A DNA stretch of 64,000 bases. It comes from Occultella glacieicola. Its GTDB lineage: Bacteria > Actinomycetota > Actinomycetes > Actinomycetales > Beutenbergiaceae. The notes beneath the pieces were generated by a model. It made no database searches and was not told where the DNA came from. It saw only the letters and a program-made list of their open reading frames with translations. Location of the stretch: NCBI RefSeq assembly GCF_004353825.1, contig NZ_SMNA01000004.1, positions 434,001 to 498,000 of the forward strand, in the 5' to 3' direction. Positions 1-8,166 of the stretch are shown in pieces; position 1 is the stretch's first letter; each line of letters starts with the position of its first letter. Position numbers and translations under genes: made by a program.

Positions 1-430
1 CCGGCTCGTGGCACGAGCCGCACTCGACCAGCACGCTCCAGACGGTCTTGGACAGTCGCGCTTCACGGCCGCAGTTGTCACACGGCACTGAGTAGAGCGA
101 GCCGACCTCAGCCTCGGCGCCCTTGAGTGCCTTGGTCCCTGCCGCTTGCAACTCCGTGCCGTCAACGAGGTTCACATAGTTCGACCCGATGTGCCGCCCG
201 AGCACGGAGATGTCAGAGAGGCGCGAGCTGCGCCCGGTGGCGATCGCCGCCACGCCCGTCATGCCGGAGCCAGCAAACGGGTCGACGACGAGGCCACCGG
301 GCGGGCAGTAGGCCTCAATGAACGGCGTAATCCCAGGGACGGGCACCTTGGTCAGATAGGCGTGCGCCATGTAGACGGGGTCGCCCCGCCCTACCACGAT
401 CTCTTCGGCCATCTGGCTGATGCTACTCAT
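1..430 (-). CDS. DNA methyltransferase, N-terminal part (cut by window edge)
   Basis: About 143 codons read from an ATG at 428-430 down to base 1 with no stop, so the gene continues beyond the window. Residues 49-58 read VDPFAGSGMT, the S-adenosylmethionine-binding motif I of DNA N4-cytosine/N6-adenine methyltransferases. The preceding stretch (Y-M-A-H-A-Y then a K-P-pair) is usual in this group. Near the edge CDNC (about 117-120) and CGSC (about 137-140) look like a zinc ribbon. The catalytic (D/N/S)PP(Y/F) motif would lie outside the window. The gene is divergent from a small HTH gene only 44 bp away, the usual layout for a restriction-modification methylase and its controller. Target and base specificity cannot be told. 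Confidence 0.8.
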   Translation of the reverse strand, partial: MSSISQMAEEIVVGRGDPVYMAHAYLTKVPVPGITPFIEAYCPPGGLVVDPFAGSGMTGVAAIATGRSSRLSDISVLGRHIGSNYVNLVDGTELQAAGTKALKGAEAEVGSLYSVPCDNCGREARLSKTVWSVLVECGSCHEP

Positions 431-474
431 AGTCTGTAGACCCATCGTCTGCGTAGTCCTAGCTTCGGTTCATC

Positions 475-714
475 ATGATGCACGAAGCCGACAAGGCGAT
501 GGATCTTGTCCACAGGGCTGCGTTCGGTGACCGTATCCGTGAGCTGCGCCACGCCGCCGGCTTGTCCCAGGAGGAGCTCGCCGAGGCTTCGGGACTCCAC
601 CGCACCTACATCTCTTCGCTCGAACGCGGCCAGCGCAACGTCGGGCTGGACAACATCCACGTACTCGCGGGTGCGCTGGGCGTCACTGCTTCCACGCTAC
701 TCGAGGACGCCTGA
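475..714 (+). CDS. XRE-family HTH protein, likely restriction-modification controller (C) protein
   Basis: 79 residues, almost all one helix-turn-helix domain: the Q-E-E-L-A ... S-G-L-H-R-T-Y-I-S-S-L-E-R-G-Q-R pattern is classic XRE. Size and position match C proteins, which time expression of restriction enzyme after methylase. It sits between a divergent methyltransferase and a downstream nuclease-like gene that begins 3 bp after its stop. Start is uncertain: ATGs occur at 475, 478 and 499. The 44-bp divergent gap must hold both promoters and any C-box; no clear C-box could be read. A stand-alone repressor unrelated to restriction is the alternative. Confidence 0.75.
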   Translation: MMHEADKAMDLVHRAAFGDRIRELRHAAGLSQEELAEASGLHRTYISSLERGQRNVGLDNIHVLAGALGVTASTLLEDA

Positions 715-717
715 CGT

Positions 718-2178
718 ATGGCGTTCAAAGAGGAAGAGGACTTTGCGCGCTTCCTGACCATGGGCGCCTACGCGACCGCCGCAGTCAGTGACGACTTGGA
801 GCGACGCGGGCACGAGATCATCGAGCTGGAACGCTACGCCAAGGCGAACAAGATCTGGATGACTAAGGTCAAGCGTCTGCGCCTAGCCGACTTGCTGTGC
901 ATCCGCTGCGGGCGGCGCTTCGAGTCCAAGGGCAAGACAAAGCTTGAGTTCAAGTTGTCGCACTCGGGTAGGACGCCCGGCCGCGAGTGGTGGGCTGGAA
1001 TGCGCCAGGAAGACGTATTCGCGTTCGTGCGCGTACGCGTCACCGAGCATGGTCCAGATGTCGGCCAAGTCGCCTACGTGACACGGCAGGCGTTGCACGA
1101 TGCCGAGCCGTCGCTCAGGGAGGGTATGCGCAAGGCCATCGCGGACGGCGCAGAGTCGGATGTGTCGTGGCCTACCACAGTGCCGACGCAGGGTGGCGAG
1201 GTGCTCGACGTCGATGCCTCGAACAAGACCGTGGTGGTGCTCAAGGACAGCGGTCGGCGACAAACCTACAAAGGCACACACTGGGCTGCGTTCTATCCGC
1301 TGCGGGGCGTGGGCGAGCACTTCGAGGCGGGTGACGTCCTGGCAACCTGCGTTGAGCCTGCTGAAGTGACGTGCGCGGGTGACGTATGGGACTGGCGTGC
1401 CGATCTCGTAGCCAGCGACCAGGACCTGAGCTTCCCGTCGGTCAAGGCAGCGCGCTTCCTCGGGCCCGAACAGGTTGCTGACGAGCTCCGCGCGATCCAG
1501 GCCCACACAGCCAACGACTGGCGCCTGCGACTGGAGGCCGCCGCCAGTCTCGCGCCGGTGGACGAAAGGGCGACGGTCTACCTGCTCGACCGCGCAATGG
1601 ACAGCAGCGCCAAGGAAGGCGAGCAGATGGAGGCGGTCTTCACGCTCTCCGAGCTTGACACTGTGGCGGCGGTCAGAGCACTCGAAGCCATAGTGAGCGC
1701 GACCGGCAAGGTGCAGAGCGAAGTTCGCGCCGCTGCTGCATGGGGTCTCGGGCTGGGTGCGCGACCGTCGCTTGACCCGCTCCTGCCGTTGGTCTCCGAC
1801 GACGACAATGTCGTGGCACTACACGCCGCTGCGGCGATGCCGGACGTACTGCCGAGTTCGATAGTGGACGCACTGCTTGCAGCCGTTACCGACGGCTCAG
1901 TGCGTGAGGCAACATCTGCCGCTCATCTACTGGCGAGGCACGGGCACGCCCGCACGTTATTAGGCGTCCTTAACCAAATGTCCGTCGAGGTGTATCTGAT
2001 TTCGCTGCTCGCGATTGGGGACACCGACCCCGCGGAGGTGAACCGCATGCTGCACTTGGTGGACTCGACGACAGGGGCCACGCTTCGTGCTCTGTCAGCA
2101 CGACACCGTGACTGGATGCGGCAACCCGACACAGACGGTGGGCTCGATGTTCTGACGCGGCAGCGCGTGCGCCTCTAG
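718..2178 (+). CDS. Putative PD-(D/E)XK-like nuclease with C-terminal HEAT-like repeats
   Basis: 486 residues. Around residues 55-80 the chain reads L-A-D58-L-L-C-I-R-C-G-R-R-F-E69-S-K71, which fits the D ... E-x-K pattern of PD-(D/E)XK nucleases; C61/C64 may bind metal or be structural. From about residue 250 to the end it is alanine-rich helical sequence with repeated units typical of HEAT/armadillo repeats. The middle (about 150-250) is not recognised. It starts 3 bp after the controller-like gene and opposite a methyltransferase, so the restriction-enzyme role is the natural guess. Fusion of a nuclease to a HEAT superhelix is unusual for a type II enzyme. Nuclease assignment rests on one motif and is inference. 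Confidence 0.55.
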   Translation: MAFKEEEDFARFLTMGAYATAAVSDDLERRGHEIIELERYAKANKIWMTKVKRLRLADLLCIRCGRRFESKGKTKLEFKLSHSGRTPGREWWAGMRQEDVFAFVRVRVTEHGPDVGQVAYVTRQALHDAEPSLREGMRKAIADGAESDVSWPTTVPTQGGEVLDVDASNKTVVVLKDSGRRQTYKGTHWAAFYPLRGVGEHFEAGDVLATCVEPAEVTCAGDVWDWRADLVASDQDLSFPSVKAARFLGPEQVADELRAIQAHTANDWRLRLEAAASLAPVDERATVYLLDRAMDSSAKEGEQMEAVFTLSELDTVAAVRALEAIVSATGKVQSEVRAAAAWGLGLGARPSLDPLLPLVSDDDNVVALHAAAAMPDVLPSSIVDALLAAVTDGSVREATSAAHLLARHGHARTLLGVLNQMSVEVYLISLLAIGDTDPAEVNRMLHLVDSTTGATLRALSARHRDWMRQPDTDGGLDVLTRQRVRL

Positions 2179-2182
2179 CAGA

Positions 2183-3382
2183 TTGGACCTGGCTCGTTTG
2201 AGCAAGCTCTCCGTTGCACACAAGACCTTCTCGGAGACTCTACTCGGCATGGGCAGCGGCTACGTCCTGAACTTTACGAAGACGTCATTCGCGCAGTTCT
2301 TCGATCCCCTCGGCGTCGACATCTATGACGCGCCGTACGGCGAGTACGGCACCTCCAAAGCGAAGAGGCCGCAAACGCTCTGGCAGATCGCCTCGGACGT
2401 AGAGGTATCGGCGACGGTTGTCGCTCTCGCCGGCTACATCGAGGCTCGGCATGCAGCGAGTGTTTCCGTAGCCGGTCAAAGCGCCACGCACGATCGGAAC
2501 ACCAAGATCCGCGAGCTGGCAAGAAAGCTTGCACGTCGTAGTCCGCCAGTACCTGGCGCAGGTACGCCAGTGCCCATCACGACTGCAGCCTTGGTCACCG
2601 CCAATCGGATCCCGATCGAGATCCATGTGGACATCTACAGCCACGTCGAGCAGTTCCTCGGAGCGGAAGACTACTTCCGCGCCGTCGATGAGTCATACAA
2701 GATCGTACTTGAGAAGCTCCGTGAGCTGACCGGCAACGAGAAGGCAACTGATGTCTTCAATCAGGCCGCAACGGGTAAGCTGCTCTACATGCTGCTTTTT
2801 GGCAAGGCCGAGGCATCTGATGACGCCGAGGCGGACTTCTCCCGAGGCGTCGGCTGCCCGCACCTCGGAGTTCAGGTCCTCCGCAATAAGGAGGCGCACA
2901 CGCTCGTGACGCCTCTTGAACCGAATCTCGCCATCCACTACATCGCGCTCGCGAGGCTGGCTTACGACCTCATTGCGAGGTACTTCAGCGAGGAGACGGT
3001 TCAGGAGCACGAAGAGCTGCTCCCGGCCACGCGCGGTTGCTGTGGCGGCATTGGGTTCTACGACGTCTTTGTCTGTGGCGAGTGGATGGAGGAACTGGAT
3101 TTGCCAGCCAGTCTCCAGTCTGCATCCGTCGGCAGGATGCTCAAGGACAAGTGGCTAGCGGAGGCTGACTACACGCGCAGCTACGACCACAGCGACCTCG
3201 TGCTTTTGCAACTTGAGTTGGTGGTCGACGGCCTCACGTCAAAAAATGTCGACGAGCTACTCGAGTTCCCTACAGCAGGCGTCTTCGGCAACAGCCAGAT
3301 GGCCGGCCTTCTGCCGTTCCTCGAGGAGGCCAAGCTGTCGCCGAAGGCCAAGGCGCGATTCGCTGAGCCGACAAGTGGCTAG
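2183..3382 (+). CDS. AbiJ-like N-terminal domain plus TIGR02391-type HEPN protein
   Basis: 399 residues from a TTG start 4 bp after the preceding stop; a later start cannot be excluded. Residues about 30-90 (F-A-Q-F-F ... V-D-I-Y ... G-T-S-K-A-K-R) resemble the AbiJ N-terminal domain 3 found in abortive-infection proteins. Residues about 145-270 resemble the Ymh/TIGR02391 family, with R234-N-K-E-A-H239 matching the R-X4-6-H signature of HEPN ribonucleases. Same strand and near-zero spacing as the nuclease gene upstream and an overlap with the gene downstream point to one operon. Likely role is an RNase effector in phage defence. Both domain calls are from pattern memory, so moderate confidence. 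Confidence 0.55.
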   Translation: MDLARLSKLSVAHKTFSETLLGMGSGYVLNFTKTSFAQFFDPLGVDIYDAPYGEYGTSKAKRPQTLWQIASDVEVSATVVALAGYIEARHAASVSVAGQSATHDRNTKIRELARKLARRSPPVPGAGTPVPITTAALVTANRIPIEIHVDIYSHVEQFLGAEDYFRAVDESYKIVLEKLRELTGNEKATDVFNQAATGKLLYMLLFGKAEASDDAEADFSRGVGCPHLGVQVLRNKEAHTLVTPLEPNLAIHYIALARLAYDLIARYFSEETVQEHEELLPATRGCCGGIGFYDVFVCGEWMEELDLPASLQSASVGRMLKDKWLAEADYTRSYDHSDLVLLQLELVVDGLTSKNVDELLEFPTAGVFGNSQMAGLLPFLEEAKLSPKAKARFAEPTSG

Positions 3383-3872
3383 TAACGGCCACCTGCTCGC
3401 GGTGCTCCTGAACCCACCGAGCGCATCGTCCGGAGCGCGGTCACGCGGGGCCGTGCGCCGCGCGGCGGGCGTGCTCGGATTCGACGGCTACGAGGTCGCA
3501 AACCTCTTCGCAGACCCGACGCCGACCGTCGTCGAACTCAACCTCCTGTCCGCCCACGAGATGTCATGGCCGGAATTGCAGCAGCGGCTAAGTGAGCAAC
3601 TTCGGGCCGCCCACGGCGTCTTGGCTGCTTGGGGCGTGGCCGGCGCATCGGGGAACTTCAGGCGTGCGCGGGGCGAGCGGGCAGCCTGGCTAATTGAGGA
3701 GGCCGAGCGCAGGGGGCACCGGCACTTCTGGACGGTGGGCGGCGAGCCCAGACACCCATCGAGGTGGCACCAGTACGTCGCCGACAAGCACGGGCGAGCC
3801 ACTGGCGGGACGTTCGAGGAGCGGCTTGTGCAGGTGCTCACTCTGCAGCCGCTCGGGAGCGTCGAAGCGTAG
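3375..3872 (+). CDS. DUF1643-type protein
   Basis: 165 residues from a GTG at 3375 that overlaps the previous stop by 8 bp; the reading frame is open further upstream but antisense-like there. The N-terminus L-L-A-V-L-L-N-P-P-S-A followed by a charged block and the L-A-A-W-G central motif match DUF1643, a small family of unknown function often found near restriction and defence genes. Its last codons and stop lie inside a 56-bp sequence that is repeated 420 bp downstream. No catalytic residues can be named. Confidence 0.6.
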   Translation: MASNGHLLAVLLNPPSASSGARSRGAVRRAAGVLGFDGYEVANLFADPTPTVVELNLLSAHEMSWPELQQRLSEQLRAAHGVLAAWGVAGASGNFRRARGERAAWLIEEAERRGHRHFWTVGGEPRHPSRWHQYVADKHGRATGGTFEERLVQVLTLQPLGSVEA

Positions 3873-3910
3873 ATGGCGGCTCGTAGGGTTGGCGATTTGA
3901 GCGAGTTTGA
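3855..3910. repeat. 56-bp direct repeat, copy 1
   Basis: Identical to 4275-4330 except one base (G at 3888, A at 4308). It spans the last codons and stop of the DUF1643 gene and the first codons of a following frame (M-A-A-R-R-V-G-D-L-S-E-F). Confidence 0.95.
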
Positions 3911-4274
3911 CCTGACTTGGGTCACGATGGCGGCGTTCGGGGAGCCACAGTCCGCTGACCTGCAGTTTTGCTGTCCGTACCCACATGATCTGCGCACTAA
4001 TCGGACGATCCAGGGGACGAAGATCGGCCACAGGCGTAAGCCAGCGGCGGGCCGCGCTCACGCTGCGGCCCTGGCCAGGCTGGTCAGGGCGGGCCTCGGA
4101 AGCGTGTCGAACGGCCGATCAACGGGTCCCACGACGCCATGCCGGTCATCCGTCAAGTCGACTCGCTGTCTGGTGGCGCCGTCACGAGCCCACGGCCAGC
4201 AGGTCGGGCCCGCAACCGGCGGAACTGGCCGACACGGTGCGGTCCGACGTGCGCACTAATCTGATCCAACTCGG
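3911..4274. other. 364-bp segment bounded by direct repeats; no supported gene
   Basis: An open frame runs through it from 3873, but past the repeat the translation has no family look and compositional bias like non-coding DNA. The segment contains the 12-mer TGCGCACTAATC twice (about 3991 and 4251). It may be a small insertion, a recombination scar or the remains of a non-autonomous element. Beyond the repeat nothing else is seen. Confidence 0.5.
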
Positions 4275-4330
4275 GGGAGCGTCGAAGCGTAGATGGCGGC
4301 TCGTAGGATTGGCGATTTGAGCGAGTTTGA
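4275..4330. repeat. 56-bp direct repeat, copy 2
   Basis: Second copy of the sequence at 3855-3910 with one mismatch. In this copy the following frame continues as a plausible protein start (next entry), so this may be the original right-hand junction. Confidence 0.95.
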
Positions 4331-4412
4331 GGGCAAGTCGCGGTGGATGGATCAGCACAAGCAGCTAGAGCACATTGATCGGCCCTGCGTTTTCCGGACA
4401 GTTCCCAACTAA
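4293..4412 (+). pseudogene. Truncated ORF next to IS3 element
   Basis: 39 codons starting ATG-GCG-GCT inside the second repeat copy and running M-A-A-R-R-I-G-D-L-S-E-F-E-G-K-S-R-W-M-D to a TAA 16 bp before the insertion sequence. The charged start looks like a real protein N-terminus and would follow the DUF1643 gene in the operon if the 420-bp repeat unit were absent. Too short to place in a family; probably the stump of a gene cut by rearrangement or insertion. Confidence 0.4.
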
Positions 4413-4461
4413 CGGTTTAGGCGGCTGTGGGGTCTGCTGCACGGATCGGTGACAGTTGGTC

Positions 4462-5321
4462 TCAGGCGGCGAGTGCGACCTGAGTGGTCATGATGGTCTC
4501 GTATTCGATGGGTGTCAGGCGGCCGAGTCGGGCTTGGCGTCGGCGGCGGTGGTAGGTGCGTTCGATCCAGGTGACGATAGCGATCCGCAGGTCTTCGCGG
4601 GTGGCCCAGCGGCGCCGGTTCAGGACGTTCTTCTGCAACAGCGAGTAGAAGGACTCCATGGCGGCGTTCTCTCCTGCGGAGGCGACCTGGCCCATCGACC
4701 CGGCGAGGTCATGGCGGTGCAGTTCTCGCAGCACCTTCCTTGATCGGAATTGAGATCCTCGGTCGGAATGGACCACGCAGCCGGCGACGTCTGTGCGACG
4801 CGCGAGGGCGTCGGCCAGGGCTTTGACTGCGATCCGGGACTTCATCCGGTCGCTGATGGAGTAGCCCACGATCCGGTTGGAGAACACGTCCTTGATAGCG
4901 CAGAGGTAGATCTTGCCTTCAGCGGTGGCGTGCTCGGTGATGTCCCAGAGCCACAGTTCGTTGGGTCGGTCGGCGCGGAAGCACCGGTGGACCAGGTCCT
5001 CGTGCGCGGGCGGGCCGGGCTTCTTGCCGCTCTTCGCCCGCTTCTTGCCGAACACCGACCACCACTGGTTGTCCCGGCAGATCCGCCAGACCCACCGGTC
5101 ACAAGCGCGCAGGCCGGCCCTGGCGGCCTCGTCGGCCAACAGGCGATACCCGAACTCGGGGTCGTCGTGGTGGGCGTCGAACAGCGCGTTGGCCAGGCAT
5201 GCCTCCTCGATCTCGCGAGCGGTGATCCACATGGCCAGCCACCATAGTAGGGCTGTCTTGCGAGCTTGAGGACCCGGCACGTCACCGCGACGGGGATCCC
5301 GTCACCGGCGAGCTCACTCAC
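4462..5321 (-). pseudogene. IS3-family transposase OrfB, broken by a one-base deletion
   Basis: Frame 1 begins GTG at 5321, overlapping the orfA stop as GTGA, and reads V-S-E-L-A-G-D ... A-R-Q-P-Y-Y, the normal OrfB start. Near 5243-5244 one base appears missing (TAT-GGTGG where TAT-CGG-TGG would fit), and the rest of the protein continues in the neighbouring frame from 5280 to 4462. That part holds the rve/DDE core: W-L-W-D-I-T, H-S-D-R-G-S-Q-F and the final E in A-A-M-E-S-F. So all three catalytic acids are present but split from the N-terminus. Programmed frameshifting in IS3 elements occurs between orfA and orfB, not inside orfB, so this reads as a lesion or a sequencing error. Confidence 0.75.
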
Positions 5322-5620
5322 GAGCGGGTAGAGCCTTTTCCCGGCAGGTTCGCCTGGGACAGATAGGCCGCCGCGCGGCGCAGGACCTCGTTCTCCTGCT
5401 CGAGCAGCCGGTTACGACGCCGCAACTCGCGCAGCTCGGCCGACTCGCCTGCGCTCACTGCGGGACGGCGTCCGTCCTCGACATCGGCGGTCCGCATCCA
5501 ATTGCACAGACACGAATCGGAGATGCCGAAGTCCTTCGCGATCTGGGACAACGGAGCCTCGCCGCGGCAGGCGATCGCCACCACGTCGTCTCGGAACTCC
5601 CGAGGGTGGGGTCTGGGCAC
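5318..5620 (-). CDS. IS3-family transposase OrfA
   Basis: About 100 residues from a GTG at 5620 (V-P-R-P-H-P-R-E-F-R-D-D); the frame stays open 16 codons upstream. A helix-turn-helix (I-A-K-D-F-G-I-S ... C-N-W) is followed by a leucine-zipper-like coiled coil (L-R-E-L-R-R-R-N-R-L-L-E-Q-E-N), the normal OrfA plan for binding the inverted repeats and multimerising. It overlaps the orfB start by GTGA. Intact. Confidence 0.85.
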   Translation of the reverse strand: MPRPHPREFRDDVVAIACRGEAPLSQIAKDFGISDSCLCNWMRTADVEDGRRPAVSAGESAELRELRRRNRLLEQENEVLRRAAAYLSQANLPGKGSTRS

Positions 5621-5688
5621 AGGGACATCCTTCCAGCGGGGACCAAGTCCCCACAGGTCAGTTGTCACCTATCCGTGCAGCAGACCCC

Positions 5689-5942
5689 GACCACTTCACC
5701 ACGAACCGTGGAGAGCCTCAGGGGTGCCATCTCGTCAACATCCTGAGCGGACGACCGTTGGAGCCGGGGAGCAAGAGTTCAGTGTCGAGACTGCCGTCCC
5801 ACAGAGGTTTGCGAGATCCTCGACCGGGGTCCACCCATGGGCACCACCGCGCATCAGCAACACATGAACTGGTTCCACCAAGGTCGGTCTGGGCGACGAA
5901 ACTGCGTCCCGGGGCACGAAGCCTGCCCTAGGCTTGCGTCGC
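5689..5942. other. Gap between IS3 element and DUF262 gene
   Basis: No convincing gene. It probably holds the promoter of the DUF262-HEPN pair and perhaps the far side of whatever gene the IS3 element entered. Short frames on both strands lack family features. Confidence 0.4.
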
Positions 5943-7184
5943 ATGACAGCCGAGGAGGCCCCAGTGCTCGAACTACCCGACGAGACAATTGATGGGGAGT
6001 CGCCACCTGACGATGTACTAACACCAGCTGATCTAGACCAGATTGTCTTGTACACCGTGGACTGGAGTGTCCAGTCAATTCTTGAGCGTATCGGCGAGAG
6101 TTTTGATATCAATCCAACCTTTCAGCGCCGCGATGCCTGGACGGCCTCGAAGAAGAGCGCGTTCATCGAAAGTCTGATTCTCGGACTGCCGATCCCCCAG
6201 ATAGTTCTCGCGGAGGATAAGCGTCGGGGTCGGTTCATCGTCTTGGACGGTAAACAGAGGCTCGTCACTCTGAAGCAATTTGCATCGCCGAGTTTGCATT
6301 TTCCCGAATTCCGACTGCGAGGGATGCGATTCGCAAACGACCTTGAGGGCCTCACGTTCGGCGATATGCAGGCTTCGCTCCTAGGTGGAGAGTATGCGGA
6401 CAATTTCTTAACTCAACCCATCCGAACCGTCGTGGTAAGAAACTGGGGCCACCCGGCCGTATTGTATGAAGTCTTCATCCGTCTCAATCAGAACAGCCTT
6501 CCACTTTCCCCGCAAGAATTACGGCAGGCCCTATTTCCCAACGAGTTTACCCGATGGATAAATTCGCGTTCCGCGAAGAGCGCGCAACTTCATCGCGCGC
6601 GGCGAATCAAGGCGGAGGATTTCCGGATGCGAGACGCGGAGATGCTCCTTCGATACGTCGCATGGGTCACTCGTTTCAAAGACTACCGCGGGAATCTACG
6701 TCTGTTCCTCGATGAGACGTGCGAGTTGGGCGGAAGGAAATGGGCCGAGCGGGGTTTCGAATATTTTGAGGAACTAGCGGCGCGGTGCGAGCGGGGGATC
6801 GACCGGACTTTCGAGGTCTTTAGAGACGACGCATTCCTTCGTTTTGATGGCGGGAAATACAATCGGCGGTTCAACATAGCGGTCTTTGATCTAATGGCTG
6901 TGGTTCTCGGTGATGAGAGCCTCGCGGACGAGAAGATCCGCGACGTCCGGGTGAAGATCCGAACGGAGTTTGAGCGGCTCTGCACCGAGGATGAGACTTT
7001 TCGAACTAGCATCACCGCGACAACGAAGTCGGTCACGGCCGTTTCGGAAAGGTTCGAGACTTGGGCAAGTGCGGTCGAGGAGATCGCCGACATAGACCTC
7101 CGGATCAAGCCCGCGATGGAACTCCTCACAAGGGTCAGGGTGCCGGCCACGCCCGCGAGCAATTTATTGCCTCTGGAGGAATGA
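5943..7184 (+). CDS. DUF262 (ParB-like nuclease-fold) protein, putative defence component
   Basis: 413 residues from ATG 5943; an in-frame TTG at 5934 is possible. Residues about 55-120 carry the DUF262 signature: N-P-T-F-Q-R-R-D-A-W, then L-G-L-P-I-P-Q-I, then I-V-L-D-G-K-Q-R-L. This ParB-like NTPase/nuclease core is shared with GmrSD-type modification-dependent restriction systems. The C-terminal half is helical and lacks the DUF1524 HNH domain that GmrD-like fusions carry. A HEPN gene follows directly, so the pair may be one system in which DUF262 senses and HEPN acts. Base composition is visibly less GC-rich than the metabolic part of the window, a sign of transfer. Confidence 0.75.
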   Translation: MTAEEAPVLELPDETIDGESPPDDVLTPADLDQIVLYTVDWSVQSILERIGESFDINPTFQRRDAWTASKKSAFIESLILGLPIPQIVLAEDKRRGRFIVLDGKQRLVTLKQFASPSLHFPEFRLRGMRFANDLEGLTFGDMQASLLGGEYADNFLTQPIRTVVVRNWGHPAVLYEVFIRLNQNSLPLSPQELRQALFPNEFTRWINSRSAKSAQLHRARRIKAEDFRMRDAEMLLRYVAWVTRFKDYRGNLRLFLDETCELGGRKWAERGFEYFEELAARCERGIDRTFEVFRDDAFLRFDGGKYNRRFNIAVFDLMAVVLGDESLADEKIRDVRVKIRTEFERLCTEDETFRTSITATTKSVTAVSERFETWASAVEEIADIDLRIKPAMELLTRVRVPATPASNLLPLEE

Positions 7185-7817
7185 ATGGCGTCGACGACCT
7201 GGGTATCCCTCGAAAGCAAGGTCGGAGAGCTTGCTTTTGCCTTAATTTCGGACAATGGTGACCTGGCGTCACCGGAGGACTCGATTCGAGCGGCCGCATT
7301 CTTAATCCTCGCAAGCGGAGCGATCGAACAATACGTCGAGGATCGGTGCCGGGCTGCTGCCCGTTCCGGCATCGATCGATTGAAGAAGTCCAAGCCGTCC
7401 GCAACGGGTTCATCCCTGGTGGTGTGGGCTGCAACGAAGAATAGCAATCGACAGACCCCGATTCACATCGAAGACGTCGCAGAGTATTACGATATGTACG
7501 ATGCTTTTCTCAAGTCCTACATTGCATCGGTGGACAGCAGTCATGGTATTGGGGCCAAGGATTTCCACCGACTCGTCTATCCGGTCGGAGTTCGAACCGA
7601 CGATGTTCCACCGGGACTGCCAGATCTACTCCAATCGCTAAGCAGTGACAGAGATCCTGCTGTTCACACTGCCCCGCGTGCGAAGAGTTTCCAGCATCCT
7701 CCCGACGTCAAGAAGCGTGTTTCTGATATTGTGAACCAGTTGAAGGTGCTCGACGAGGCGATAGGCCGTATGGAGGTAACATTTCCGGTGCGCGTCACGG
7801 CAGCAGGGGTGCCGTGA
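7185..7817 (+). CDS. HEPN-domain protein (MAE_28990/RiboL-PSP-like), partner of DUF262
   Basis: 210 residues, ATG directly after the DUF262 stop (TGA-ATG), so the two are co-translated. Residues 30-60 form an A-rich helix ending E-Q-Y-V-E-D-R-C, and R156-D-P-A-V-H161 fits the R-X4-6-H HEPN active-site pattern. HEPN proteins of this group are paired with DUF262 proteins in other genomes and are thought to be RNases. Nothing else is encoded in the operon. Function in defence is inference from the pairing and the island. Confidence 0.65.
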   Translation: MASTTWVSLESKVGELAFALISDNGDLASPEDSIRAAAFLILASGAIEQYVEDRCRAAARSGIDRLKKSKPSATGSSLVVWAATKNSNRQTPIHIEDVAEYYDMYDAFLKSYIASVDSSHGIGAKDFHRLVYPVGVRTDDVPPGLPDLLQSLSSDRDPAVHTAPRAKSFQHPPDVKKRVSDIVNQLKVLDEAIGRMEVTFPVRVTAAGVP

Positions 7818-8166
7818 TGACAATCCTGCAAGCTTGCGGACGTAGGGTTGGCGGGGCTGCAACGTGGTGCTAGCGGACGTCGGGATTCTGCTTAATCGCG
7901 GCTGTGTTGCCGGTCGGAGTCTAGGCTGCGCACATCCTGATCGCCGACGCGGCCGGTCACGGTTCCGCCGCCCGCCATCAGGCAACTCTAAGCGTTCCGG
8001 AATTACAACAAGTCCTTTGATCTCGCGCCGAATTGAACTCAGGTCGATGAATTTATCGGGCCTGACCGCGACGATGGCATTGCCAGATTTGAGGTCGAGA
8101 CGTAGGCTGCGAACTCTGGACCGCTTGCTCATTCGTCGCCGTGCTGAGGAATTCGGCCTGTGTGAC
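7818..8166. other. 349-bp gap; possible gene remnant on minus strand
   Basis: A minus-strand frame starting ATG at 8132 (M-S-K-R-S-R-V-R-S-L-R-L-D-L) is plausible for about 50 codons, then turns into arginine-rich antisense-like sequence and runs into the HEPN gene. It may be a stump. No RNA gene or repeat is visible. Confidence 0.3.

Larger units (their letters stand above)
4429..5688 (-). mobile_element. IS3-family insertion sequence with matching terminal inverted repeats
   Basis: The left end (4429-4454) and the reverse complement of the right end (5663-5688) share GGGGTCTGCTGCACGGAT exactly, then one mismatch, then GGTGACA: 25 of 26 positions. Between them lie an orfA and an orfB with a DDE transposase core, both on the minus strand. 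The true outer ends could be a few bases further out. No short target duplication is obvious. The transposase is frameshifted, so the copy is probably inactive unless rescued in trans. Confidence 0.85.

Noticed and set aside
3873-4259. 128-codon gene in the repeat-bounded segment
   Set aside because: Only the first 13 codons (inside the repeat) look like protein; the rest is arginine-rich and lacks family features.
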